From positions 4,908,001 through 4,972,000 of the forward strand of contig NZ_NETK01000001.1 of assembly GCF_002343915.1 (NCBI RefSeq): 64,000 nucleotides of DNA, written 5' to 3'. This stretch comes from Nannocystis exedens (GTDB taxonomy: Bacteria > Myxococcota_A > Polyangia > Nannocystales > Nannocystaceae). Of the stretch, positions 51,063 through 58,908 are shown piece after piece; the stretch's first letter is position 1, and every line of letters starts with the position of its first letter. Below the pieces are notes generated by a model, which was not told the DNA's origin, made no database searches, and was given only the letters and a program-made list of their open reading frames with translations. The translations under genes were made by a program, and so were the position numbers.

Positions 51063-51896
51063 TCACTTCTCGGCCGAGCTGTCGCGGCCGAGCTCGCCGG
51101 CGACCTTGGCGGCCTCCTGGATCGTGCGCGCCAGGACGGAGCGGATCCGGCCGTCCTCCATGGTCAAGATGCCGGCGATCGTGCAGCCGGCGGGGGTGGT
51201 GACCTGGTCCTTGAGAGCGGCCGGGTGGAAGCCGGTCGACAGCACCATGCGCGCTGCGCCCTGGAACACCTGCGCGGCCATCTGCAGCGCCACCTGGCGC
51301 GGCAGGCCCATCATCACCCCGCCGTCGGCCATCGCCTCGATCATCACGTAGACGAACGCCGGGCCGCTGGCGCCGAGGCTCGTCACCGCGTCCATCAGCT
51401 TGTCCTCGACCTCGAGGCACAGGCCCACCGTGTCGAACAACTTCTTCGCCAGCGCGACCTCGGCGTCGCCGACTCGCTGGCCGCGCGCGAGCACCGTCAT
51501 GCCCTGTCCGATGAGACATGGCGTGTTGGGCATGGCCCGAATGACAGGGCTCTCGGGCAACCAGGCCTGGAGCTGGGCGAGCGTCACGCCGGCGGCGATG
51601 CTGATGACCGGCTTGTCGGTCAGCGCGGCGCGGACACCGTCCTCGTGGAGCACCTTGCTGACGCGCTGGGGCTTGACCGCGATCAGCACGGCGTCGGCCT
51701 CGCCGATGGCCTGGAGGTTGTCGGTGGTGATCCGGACGCCATGGCGCTGGCGGACGGCCTCGGCGGCCTCGTGCCGGCGCGTGGTCGCCACGATCTGGGT
51801 CGGCGCCAGCAGCCCTGCGCGTAGGAGGCCGGCGACGATCGCCTCGCCCATGGTCCCGCAACCGATGATCGCCAGAGTGCGCCCTGCCAGCAGCAT
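51063..51896 (-). CDS. proC: pyrroline-5-carboxylate reductase
   Basis: 277 residues from ATG 51896. The Rossmann NADPH site opens LAIIGCGTMGEAIVAGLL; the family signatures are VLIAVKPQ, PVIRAMPNTPCLIGQG, and the substrate-binding/dimer region ALKDQVTTPAGCTIAGI, with TSLGASGPAFVYVMIEAMAD. It catalyses the last step of proline biosynthesis. It is in a minus-strand run with the Cys-rich protein gene just upstream (35 bases between them), so they may be co-transcribed. A dispersed-repeat variant near 51505-51551 lies in frame over the conserved MPNTPCLIGQG region. Confidence 0.95.
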   Translation of the reverse strand: MLLAGRTLAIIGCGTMGEAIVAGLLRAGLLAPTQIVATTRRHEAAEAVRQRHGVRITTDNLQAIGEADAVLIAVKPQRVSKVLHEDGVRAALTDKPVISIAAGVTLAQLQAWLPESPVIRAMPNTPCLIGQGMTVLARGQRVGDAEVALAKKLFDTVGLCLEVEDKLMDAVTSLGASGPAFVYVMIEAMADGGVMMGLPRQVALQMAAQVFQGAARMVLSTGFHPAALKDQVTTPAGCTIAGILTMEDGRIRSVLARTIQEAAKVAGELGRDSSAEK

Positions 51897-51931
51897 GGGC
51901 GGGCGCTTACCACAGGCCGGGGGCTCGCGCC

Positions 51932-52636
51932 TCAAACCGGGCGTGCGGGCTGGTACACCCACGACACGGCGACGGGCTCGCGTTCGACGGCCTCGCCCGG
52001 CTCGCGGCTCGGCGCGACCTCGTCGGCCCAGGGGTCGACCTCGTCGTCGACCGCGACCACGGCCGGCTCGAGCGGGAGCGCGGCCTCCATGGGCGCGGAG
52101 ATCGCCGCTCCGAAGGGCATCTCCTTCGGGACATCGAAGCCGCGCGGCGGCCAGACCCCGCGCCCGATCGCGGCGATCTCCGTCAGCAGGCTGCCGCCGG
52201 CGATCGCCTCCTCGAGTCGCCTCTTGAGCGCCTGCACGGCCGGGAAGTAGTCCTTGCGCGAATAGCGCTGGTTGAGCACGCAAAATTCTTCGTTCTTCAG
52301 GCCGACGCAGGCGAAGCACTGCGTGCAGCCGGTGCAGTCGACGCAGAGCACGAGGTACTGCGAATCCTCACAACCTTCACAGAATTCGAGGTGGCCCGAG
52401 CGGACGCACGAGCGGCTCATGCGCGAGCGGGTGCAGGCGCGGCAGTCGTGGCACAGCTCGCAGTTGCTGCAGTCGTTGCAGCGGACGCACTGGACGCAGA
52501 AGCGGCAGCGGTTGCAATCGAGGCAGCCGTCGCAACGGAGGTTGCCTTCGCCGGCGCGGATCGGTGCCATCCCGGCGCGGTGGGCGTCGAGGAGCCCGCG
52601 GAACTGGACCAGCAGCTCGTCGAGGGTCGGATGCAC
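51932..52636 (-). CDS. cysteine-array protein with twelve successive CxxC-spaced Cys
   Basis: 234 residues. From about residue 35, twelve Cys follow one another exactly three residues apart (CDGCLDCNRCRFCVQC and on to CHDCRAC), then nine more, including CVDCTGCTQCFAC and EFCEGC: 21 Cys within about 85 residues. The domain ends in LKNEEFCVLNQRYSRKDYF, a motif seen in other bacterial Cys-rich proteins that I recall as variably annotated (for example 'caib/baif family'). Zinc or Fe-S binding is likely. The C-terminal ~90 residues are acidic/Pro-rich. No signal peptide, so cytoplasmic. Next to proC; divergent from a Cys-containing lipoprotein gene at 52706. Confidence 0.75.
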   Translation of the reverse strand: MHPTLDELLVQFRGLLDAHRAGMAPIRAGEGNLRCDGCLDCNRCRFCVQCVRCNDCSNCELCHDCRACTRSRMSRSCVRSGHLEFCEGCEDSQYLVLCVDCTGCTQCFACVGLKNEEFCVLNQRYSRKDYFPAVQALKRRLEEAIAGGSLLTEIAAIGRGVWPPRGFDVPKEMPFGAAISAPMEAALPLEPAVVAVDDEVDPWADEVAPSREPGEAVEREPVAVSWVYQPARPV

Positions 52637-52705
52637 GGCCTACGAGGGTGCCACGGATCGCGGCGTGACCCAAAGTAGAGGGCCGTGTATGCTCCGCGCG
52701 CGCCC

Positions 52706-53296
52706 ATGGCCTCCCGCCGCCTCCTGATCGTCGTTGCGCTGCTCGCGCAAGCCGTCGCGCTCGGCGCCTGTCAGCGAAAGATCGGCAGCGCGTGCCGGGT
52801 GAGCACCGACTGCAGCTTTCGTGGCGAGCGAATCTGCGACCTCTCGTACCTCGACTCTGACGGCAAGGGCGAGTGCACGATCGAGGGCTGCACACCCGGC
52901 TCGTGCCCAAAAGAGGGCGCCTGCATTCAGGTCTTCAACACCGAGTTCCTGAGCGTGGCGTGCGATCCCGACTGTGAAGATCGCCGCCCCGTCGATCCCG
53001 AGGACAAGCTCTCGCCCGACGACCCGCAGTACAAGTGCCGCGAGCTCGGCGACCCGACGATCTACAACCGCTGCACGGATCAGGAGCTGTGCCTGCCCGA
53101 AGGTCTGTGCGCCGACCTCCTGAGCGCGCGGATCTCCTGCCGCAAGGAGTGCAACAGCGACCGCGGCTGCCGCGACGGCTACGAGTGCCGCCAGACCGGC
53201 AGCAACGGCGTCTACGTCGCGTTCTCGCCGACCAATCCCGAGTCGCTGCCGATCGAGTCGATCTGCATGCCCATCGAGCCCAAGGCCGGCGAGTAG
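52706..53296 (+). CDS. cysteine-rich lipoprotein
   Basis: 196 residues from ATG 52706. Lipoprotein signal RRLLIVVALLAQAVALGAC (lipobox LGAC). The mature part has about 18 Cys in small clusters (IGSACRVSTDCSF, CTIEGCTPGSC, YNRCTDQELCLPEGLC, CRKECNSDRGC), as in EGF-like or Dickkopf-type disulfide-knotted surface proteins common in myxobacteria. No enzyme motif. Divergent from the cytoplasmic Cys-array gene, with a shared 70-base promoter gap. Confidence 0.75.
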   Translation: MASRRLLIVVALLAQAVALGACQRKIGSACRVSTDCSFRGERICDLSYLDSDGKGECTIEGCTPGSCPKEGACIQVFNTEFLSVACDPDCEDRRPVDPEDKLSPDDPQYKCRELGDPTIYNRCTDQELCLPEGLCADLLSARISCRKECNSDRGCRDGYECRQTGSNGVYVAFSPTNPESLPIESICMPIEPKAGE

Positions 53297-53603
53297 GCGC
53301 TCGCCCGCGAGCGCGCGCTCAGGAAGCGAGCGAGCCGGGATGCCCGGCCGAGCGGCGCGGACAGTCGAGAGGATGTCCGCGCGTGGTCGAGCCTCTGTCT
53401 CTCGGGACAGGCGATTGCCGTGAGCCGCGCGCATCATCGGCCGCTCTGCACCGGCTCCGTCCAGCGGGCTGGCCGGGCGTCCCGCCGGTCGGCCACCTGG
53501 CCCCCGGGTCATGTTCATAAGCACTCGAAATCCTTCGATCTCCGTCGCGGCGCCCGGCTTGCTCAAGGACCGGCGTCGGCGCAACGCCGAAACGGAGACA
53601 CCC
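53297..53603. other. intergenic with repeats before the HhH gene
   Basis: About 300 bases. Repeat copies occur near 53360-53378 (GGACAGTCGAGAGGATGTCC) and 53396-53412 (CTGTCTCTCGGGACAG). An in-frame ATG at 53511 could extend the next gene, but the extension has no signal-peptide character. Confidence 0.5.
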
Positions 53604-53939
53604 ATGTTCAAGCAGATCCGCAACCTCCTGTCCCTGTCCGCCCTCACGGCCGCGCTGCTGGCCGCCACGCCGGCCTTCGCGGCGCCCACGCTCGAGGGTC
53701 AGGTCAACCTCAACACCGCCACGGCCGAGCAGCTCGAGCTGCTCCCGGGCATCGGCCCGGCGATGGCCAAGAAGATCGTCGACTACCGCGCCAGCAAGCC
53801 GTTCCAGGAGACCAACCACCTCGTCCGGATCAAGGGCATCGGACTCAAGACCTACGCCAAGCTCAAGCAGTACCTCGTGCTCAAGGGTGAAACCACCCTG
53901 CGCGAGGTCCCGAAGGACGAGCTGGCGACCAAGCCCTGA
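53604..53939 (+). CDS. secreted ComEA-like helix-hairpin-helix protein
   Basis: 111 residues from ATG 53604 (ACGGAGACACCC as ribosome site). A classical signal peptide (LLSLSALTAALLAATPAFA, cleavage before APTLEG) precedes one ComEA-type HhH domain: VNLNTATAEQLELLPGIG, then AMAKKIVDYRASKPF and RIKGIGLKTYAKLKQYL. Such domains bind double-stranded DNA without sequence preference; periplasmic versions act in DNA uptake. No other competence gene is nearby. A large inverted repeat begins 25 bases after the stop. Confidence 0.9.
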   Translation: MFKQIRNLLSLSALTAALLAATPAFAAPTLEGQVNLNTATAEQLELLPGIGPAMAKKIVDYRASKPFQETNHLVRIKGIGLKTYAKLKQYLVLKGETTLREVPKDELATKP

Positions 53940-53963
53940 GCCCACGCCCCCGGCCAGCCGGGG

Positions 53964-54065
53964 CACGGGCACGGGCGCGACGGGCGAGGGATACTCCGTG
54001 GCCCCGCTCATCGCGACGGTCTGCACTCCTCCATGGCGATGACGCTCGTCGCGCCCGTGCCCGTG
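53964..54065. repeat. perfect 19-bp inverted repeat enclosing a second dyad, downstream of the HhH gene
   Basis: Left arm CACGGGCACGGGCGCGACG (53964-53982) and right arm CGTCGCGCCCGTGCCCGTG (54047-54065) are perfect reverse complements, 64 bases apart. Inside lies another dyad, CATCGC (54009-54014) / GCGATG (54036-54041). The whole 102 bases could fold into one long branched hairpin in RNA. Confidence 0.8.
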
Positions 54066-54541
54066 CTCCGACTGGTCCGCGTTTTTCCACTTCTAGACAT
54101 GTCCTGAAAGACAGCATCGTTCTCCCGGTTCGCCTCGGCGGACCTTCGATCCCTCTCGCCTCGGAGAACCGCGACCGGCGCGCAGCGCTCGGCGAGTGTC
54201 CCTCCTTCACCTCGCACCGGCGACACGAATGCGCCGACTCGCGGTCCTCCGAGCTCTTCGTCTGCCCGGGCAACCGGCTCACGGACAGCGCGCCTTGCGG
54301 CGCATCTCCCTCCGAATGGCAAGTTGATTCAGCGCGTCGCGGCCCGTATGGGCCACGGACGGCGAGTTCAGTGAGACGCGGTACTTCCATGCATCACTCC
54401 TCCCCCGCATCGCACGGGACACGCAGCCCCGATCGCTGCGCGATACGAGACCGTGCCTGCATGCTCCGCCCCTCGGCCGGGGCGCGCCGACCTCCGCGCC
54501 TCGCGTGCATGTCGCGGCGGGACGGGTTAAGGTTCCGGGGC
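54066..54541. other. intergenic between HhH and lipoprotein genes
   Basis: About 475 bases with a dispersed repeat at 54095-54116 (AGACATGTCCTGAAAGACAG). The frame of the downstream gene is open through part of it, but the translation is not signal-peptide-like before 54509. Confidence 0.5.
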
Positions 54542-55531
54542 GTGCGTTCGCGTCTCCTCGCTCCCGTCTTCGCCGCGCTCCTCGCCGCTGCCGCGGCGGG
54601 GTGCCGTCCGCCCGAGGTCCTCCCGCCGTATGCGACCGGTGAGGCGCCCAAGCCCGACGTGTTGCTGGGCGCGGCGGCGCCGAAGGTCTCCGCCCTTCAG
54701 GTCCCGGTCGCCAAGATCCGGCTCGGGCGGGCGCCGAGCGGGAACCTCATGTTCCTGGCCCAAAAGCCAGGTCGCTTCTCCGGGCAGATCCAGATCGCCG
54801 GCCACGAGTTCGTGTCGCTCGCCTTCAACGAGCGCGGCTACACCCTGCGCAACGTCGCCGCCGACAACCTGCCCGCCGGCTTCTTCGCCGGGCCGCCGGC
54901 CGATTGCGCGATCCAGCGGCTGCTCGGGGTGCCGTTCGCGGCGCGCGAGCTGGTGTCGCTGGTGCTCGGCGGAGCGCCGGTGCTCGCTCCGCCGTACGAG
55001 GTCGTCGCGCAGTCCTGGGATCCACGCCACGGCCACGAGGTCCTGCGCCTGCGCGCCCCCGGCTATGAACAGGAGCTGCGCTTCGCCTTCGTCGACGGCA
55101 CGTGGTGGCCCGCGGGCGGCACGCTGTGGCAGCGCCGGGCCGACGGCGAGCTCGCGCGCCTGTGGTCGCTCCTGCACGAAGAGCTGCACCCGGTCGACGG
55201 CACCGTGTTGCCGCGCCGCACTCGCCTCGCCGGTCCCAGCACCCGCCGGCAGGACCTCGTCATCATCACCTACGGCGCCCAGACCGTCGATCCCGACCTC
55301 GGAGGCAGCTCGGCCGCGGCCGGCGACGACGACGCCGGCTGGGAGGACGAGGACACGGCGAGCCCGCCCTCGGCCGGCGAGGGTGACGGCGGCGACGGCG
55401 ACGCGAGCCCGCAACCTGTCCCCGGGGACACGTCCGCTGCGCCTCCGCCCGCGCCCGCCGAGACGGCCATCCCCCCGCAGTTCACGCTCGACGGCGCCGG
55501 CCTCGCCCCGCGCGGCGAGCTCTGCCGCTGA
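54542..55531 (+). CDS. putative lipoprotein with LolA/DUF4292-like domain
   Basis: 329 residues from GTG 54542 (VRSRLLAPVFAALLAAAAAG, lipobox Cys next); ATG 54509 (MSRRDGLRF) is an alternative. The core reads GNLMFLAQKPGRFSGQIQIA, HEFVSLAFNERGYTLRNVAA, DCAIQRLLGVPFAARELVSL, then EQELRFAFVDGTWWPAG, a beta-rich pattern similar to DUF4292 and LolA/LolB-type lipoproteins. After about residue 255 it becomes Asp/Gly/Pro-rich and unstructured (SSAAAGDDDAGWEDEDTA). A dispersed repeat (55418-55436) is in frame in the tail. No partners nearby; role in lipid or lipoprotein handling inferred. Confidence 0.72.
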   Translation: MRSRLLAPVFAALLAAAAAGCRPPEVLPPYATGEAPKPDVLLGAAAPKVSALQVPVAKIRLGRAPSGNLMFLAQKPGRFSGQIQIAGHEFVSLAFNERGYTLRNVAADNLPAGFFAGPPADCAIQRLLGVPFAARELVSLVLGGAPVLAPPYEVVAQSWDPRHGHEVLRLRAPGYEQELRFAFVDGTWWPAGGTLWQRRADGELARLWSLLHEELHPVDGTVLPRRTRLAGPSTRRQDLVIITYGAQTVDPDLGGSSAAAGDDDAGWEDEDTASPPSAGEGDGGDGDASPQPVPGDTSAAPPPAPAETAIPPQFTLDGAGLAPRGELCR

Positions 55532-55660
55532 GGCTGCGCCGCCTGGCTGCGGCTGAGACTGTCGATACCGCTCGCTGAGGTTCAGCGGAGCCCGCCCGCG
55601 TGGCCGTCCCTCGAAGCAGTCGGCCCACTCGGCGCTCCGCCGACGCGACGAGCACCGAAA

Positions 55661-55740
55661 GGAACATGTCCCGCAGGGCACGCCCCTTACTCATGTCCTC
55701 GGTGACATGACCTTCAAAACAGGCCTTTCAGGCCAGGCCC
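55661..55740. repeat. dense cluster of dispersed hairpin repeats
   Basis: Eighty bases made almost wholly of repeat half-sites: ACATGTCCCGCAGGGCACG, TCATGTCCTCGGTGACATGA, CAAAACAGGCCTTTCAGGCC. It ends exactly at the stop of the minus-strand beta-barrel gene, between convergent genes. Confidence 0.75.
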
Positions 55741-56919
55741 TCACCGCGAGCCGAAGAAGTACTGCAGGCTGCCGCCGAAGTAGAAGCCGGTGTTCCAGCC
55801 GCCGGTGAGGTTGATGCCGAACGTGTCCTTGATGAGGAAGCGAGCGGTGAGCAGCAGGTTGACGATCGGGATGACCGGCAGGTTGATGCCCTTCTCGCGG
55901 CCGAGCACGTTGAGGTCGGCCTCGTTGCAGCCGTCCTTGGTGCACTTGGCGAAGCGGCCGGGGTTCATGCCGGTCTGGTCGAGCGCGAGGCTGCCCTGGG
56001 CCGGGGGCGGGGCGCCCGGGTTGTCCGGGTCGGGCGACCAGTGCGGCGTGCACTTGGTGAAGTCGGAGTAGTCGGCGATCGAGTTGCAGGTCGCCTGCGG
56101 ATTGCCGTCGGTCGAGCCTACGGCCGGGCTGCCGAGCGGCGTCTGCCACAGGCCCTTGCCGGTGATGATGCCGAGGCCGAGGCCGCCGCCGCCGCCGAGC
56201 TGGAACGCGAAGTCGGGCGTCTCGACGATCGTCCCGCGGCCGATGAAGTCGACCTGCAGGGCGACGAAGCTGAAGTTGACCTGCGTGTAGTCGGCGGCGC
56301 CGAGGTTCGGGTTGCCGTTCGCGTCCCGCTCGCTGTCGTCGAGCCACAGGCCGTCGGGCGCCTTGAGGCGGTGGTAGGCGACGGCCGGGACGATGTCGAA
56401 GTTCTTGGAGAAGCGGTAGATGTACTCGCCGCCGATGTAGAAGTTGCAGCCCTCGACGCGGGTCAGCCCGGCGCCGAACTTGCCGCCGGGGATCGAGTCA
56501 CCGCGGCACAGCGCGTTCGTCATGCTCTGCACGTAGCCGCGGACCGCCCAGGTCGGGATGATCGAGATGCCGCCGCGGATACCGAAGCCGTGCCGCGTCC
56601 ACTTCGGCTTCTCCGGCTCGGGCGGCGGCGCGGCCGGCTCGGGCGTCGGCTCCGGCTTCACCTCGGGCGCCGGCTCCGGCTGCGGCGTCTCCTCGAGCTC
56701 GTTGCTCTTCGGCGCCTTCGAGCTGGTCGGCTTCCACTGGTCACCCGCAGGCTGCGTCGTCGTCGTCTCCTGCGTCGTCGTCGTGGTGGTCGTGGTCGTG
56801 GTCGTCTGCGTCGCCGCCGCTTGCGCCCACAACGAGCTCGCGCGCGCGTACGGGTTTGCGAGCGCGAGCTGGGGCGCCAACACGAACACACAAGCGACAG
56901 CAAGAGCAGAGCGACGCAT
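55741..56919 (-). CDS. probable outer-membrane beta-barrel protein
   Basis: 392 residues. Signal peptide RRSALAVACVFVLAPQLALA, then a poly-Thr tract (about 11 Thr in a row), a Pro/Glu-rich linker (PEPAPEVKPEPTPEPAAPPP) that could span the cell wall, and from about residue 110 alternating aromatic/small-residue strands (HGFGIRGGISIIPTW, NFYIGGEYIYRFSKNFDIVP, DFAFQLGGGGGLGLGI). It ends ...GGSLQYFFGSR, with strand-like aromatics close to the C-terminus. Four Cys lie in presumed loops. No specific family recognised; porin-like or structural. Confidence 0.75.
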   Translation of the reverse strand: MRRSALAVACVFVLAPQLALANPYARASSLWAQAAATQTTTTTTTTTTTQETTTTQPAGDQWKPTSSKAPKSNELEETPQPEPAPEVKPEPTPEPAAPPPEPEKPKWTRHGFGIRGGISIIPTWAVRGYVQSMTNALCRGDSIPGGKFGAGLTRVEGCNFYIGGEYIYRFSKNFDIVPAVAYHRLKAPDGLWLDDSERDANGNPNLGAADYTQVNFSFVALQVDFIGRGTIVETPDFAFQLGGGGGLGLGIITGKGLWQTPLGSPAVGSTDGNPQATCNSIADYSDFTKCTPHWSPDPDNPGAPPPAQGSLALDQTGMNPGRFAKCTKDGCNEADLNVLGREKGINLPVIPIVNLLLTARFLIKDTFGINLTGGWNTGFYFGGSLQYFFGSR

Positions 56920-57114
56920 ACCCTCTACTATACGCAGATCGCGTCGCGCGCGGCAAAACTGCTGACGCCTTCAGGCCCCAGCTTAAGCGCGATTTCGCAC
57001 AGCCTGGTACGCGCGCTTCACGCTCGTCGGCAAACCGGCAAATCGCAGGTCACCCACTCGCCTGACCCCGGCGACATGGTCTTTGCGCCCGGCGGCTCGC
57101 CGGCCAGCGACGCG

Positions 57115-57870
57115 TCAGCGCGACAGGACCGCGCGCGCCGGCTCGTCCGGTTCGTCGAGGAATTCGCGGACCGCGGCATAGAACGGCTGCGCGATGACCA
57201 GCGAAGAATGACCGCCCGGTAAAACGACGTAGTCGTGCTCGCGGTCGACGCCCTCGATCGGGCCGGGGTCGGGGCACAGCGCGTCGGCGTCGGCGTGGAT
57301 CTGCCGCAGCCGCACGCCGGCGGGCAGCGGGGCCGCCCGTAGCTCCTTGATGAACCGGCTGCCGGGGCGGACCTGCCACACCGACGCGCTGACGAGCCCG
57401 ACCGTCGCCATGCCCGCGAGCGACATCCACGTCCCGCCGAGCGGCGTGCCCATCAGCGCCAGCCGCCTGACGTGCCGGTGCGCCTGCAGGAACTTCACCG
57501 CGTGCAGCGCCACGAGCCCGCCCATGCTGAAGCCGACGACGTCGACGCGATCGATCTCGAGGCTCTCGGTCAGCCCGCGCAGCTTGACCGCCAGCTCCTC
57601 GGCCGAGCGGCTCAGCGAGCCGAGCTGGAGCATGCCGTGGTGGTAGCTGAACACCACCTTGCCGTCCGACTGCAGCCGCCGGGTCAGCGGCAACATCGTC
57701 CCGCGCGTGCCGAGGAAGCCGTGGACCAGCACCACCGGCCGGCTGCCGGGTTCGACCCAGGACATGTCTCCGGCGACACGATTGCCGCGCAGGAGGTGGC
57801 GCGCGTAGCCGAAGCCGTGGCTGATCGTCTCCGTCGCGTGCTGGATCATCCCTCGCTGTCGCTTCGCCAC
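57115..57870 (-). CDS. alpha/beta-hydrolase (esterase/lipase-like)
   Basis: 251 residues. The oxyanion strand reads PVVLVHGFLGTRGTM, the nucleophile elbow is VVGFSMGGLVALH (GxSxG with Ser), Asp is probably in QIHADADALCPDP, and the catalytic His in VVLPGGHSSLVI: a complete triad in the usual order. N-terminal residues (HATETISHGFGYARHLLRGN) are helical with no signal peptide. The family covers triacylglycerol lipases, esterases and PHB depolymerases; substrate not determinable. A dispersed repeat (57761-57781) is in frame at DMSWVEPGS. Downstream of the TPR-like gene on the same strand with a gap of about 90 bases. Confidence 0.88.
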   Translation of the reverse strand: MAKRQRGMIQHATETISHGFGYARHLLRGNRVAGDMSWVEPGSRPVVLVHGFLGTRGTMLPLTRRLQSDGKVVFSYHHGMLQLGSLSRSAEELAVKLRGLTESLEIDRVDVVGFSMGGLVALHAVKFLQAHRHVRRLALMGTPLGGTWMSLAGMATVGLVSASVWQVRPGSRFIKELRAAPLPAGVRLRQIHADADALCPDPGPIEGVDREHDYVVLPGGHSSLVIAQPFYAAVREFLDEPDEPARAVLSR

Positions 57871-57960
57871 TGCTTCCTACCTTAGCAGCACGAGGGGGCC
57901 GGGTCGCAAGACTCGGCGCCGCACGCGGAGGGTCGTACACGTGTCCGGAGTTCCCCGGGG

Positions 57961-58809
57961 TCAGCGCGATCGTTCGGAGCGCGACAGAGCCAGCGCGGGC
58001 GTCGGCGATTCGGGCAGCATGCCGCGGAACAGCTCGTCGCGACCGCCGGTGCCGAGCGCGAGGCAGCGGGCGCGTGCCTCGCTGGCCAGGCGCGTGCCGG
58101 GGAACGACTGCATCGCCTGCTCGTAGCGCGCGACAGCGTGGCGACGCTCGCCGATCTGCTCGTACGCCTGGCCGAGGTGGAACAGGTAGACCACGCGCGC
58201 CGGGTTGTAGCCGAGCGACTCGAGCCCGTGCTCGAGCAGCGCGGCCGCCTCGCGTGCGCGACCCATGCGGGCGAGGCACAGGCCCTCGAGCGCGTTCCAG
58301 GCCTGGGCCACGGTCGGCTGGTAGGCCGGCGGGACGAAGCGGAGGCAGGCGTCGCGGTCGCCGCGGATCTTCGCCAGTCGTTCGGCCGAGGCCGGCTCGG
58401 CGAGGCAAGCGATCTCATGCCGACCGAAGGCCGCGAGCGCGTGCAGGTGCGGCGACAGCTTGGTCGACTGCTCGTCGTAGAGCGCGCTGGCCTCCTCGAG
58501 CCGCCACTCGGCCACCAGCAGCCCGCCGAGCTGCGCGCGCGCCAGCCACTGGCGCTCGACGCTCACCGCCTCGCCCGCGGCGGCCAGCGCGAGCTCGCGC
58601 CGCAGGTGTTGCTCGATCTCTCGGTGCCGTCCGGTCGCGATCGCGCGCCGCAGCACCTCCGCCTCGAGCATCGCCCGCCGTCGCCGGTCGCGCCCGACCA
58701 GCCAGGCGCCGAACGACATGCTGAACACGAGGGCCGCCAGCGCCGTGACCTCGCCGGAGCAGCCGGGGAGCAGCACGAGGGTCGGCAGGAGGGTCCACGC
58801 GTCGCGCAC
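57961..58809 (-). CDS. TPR-like membrane-anchored protein
   Basis: About 282 residues from GTG 58809; the frame is open further to 58917 but reads like non-coding DNA. The N-terminus is hydrophobic (VTALAALVFSMSFGAWLVG), followed by basic RDRRRR, giving an N-out/C-in anchor. The rest is helical repeats with TPR character: AQLGGLLVAEWRLEEASALY, AWNALEGLCLARMGRAREAA and YLFHLGQAYEQIGERRHAVA with ALLEHGLESLGYNPA. Probably a scaffold for protein-protein contacts. Start uncertain. Confidence 0.72.
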   Translation of the reverse strand: MRDAWTLLPTLVLLPGCSGEVTALAALVFSMSFGAWLVGRDRRRRAMLEAEVLRRAIATGRHREIEQHLRRELALAAAGEAVSVERQWLARAQLGGLLVAEWRLEEASALYDEQSTKLSPHLHALAAFGRHEIACLAEPASAERLAKIRGDRDACLRFVPPAYQPTVAQAWNALEGLCLARMGRAREAAALLEHGLESLGYNPARVVYLFHLGQAYEQIGERRHAVARYEQAMQSFPGTRLASEARARCLALGTGGRDELFRGMLPESPTPALALSRSERSR

Positions 58810-58908
58810 CTCTTCACCATAGCGCGACGCGACCGCCTGGCGTGAGCGTGCGAATTTTTTTGCTCGCCGTGCAAAAGAAGCCCGGCTCGCAGCGACCTCA
58901 GGGGGACC

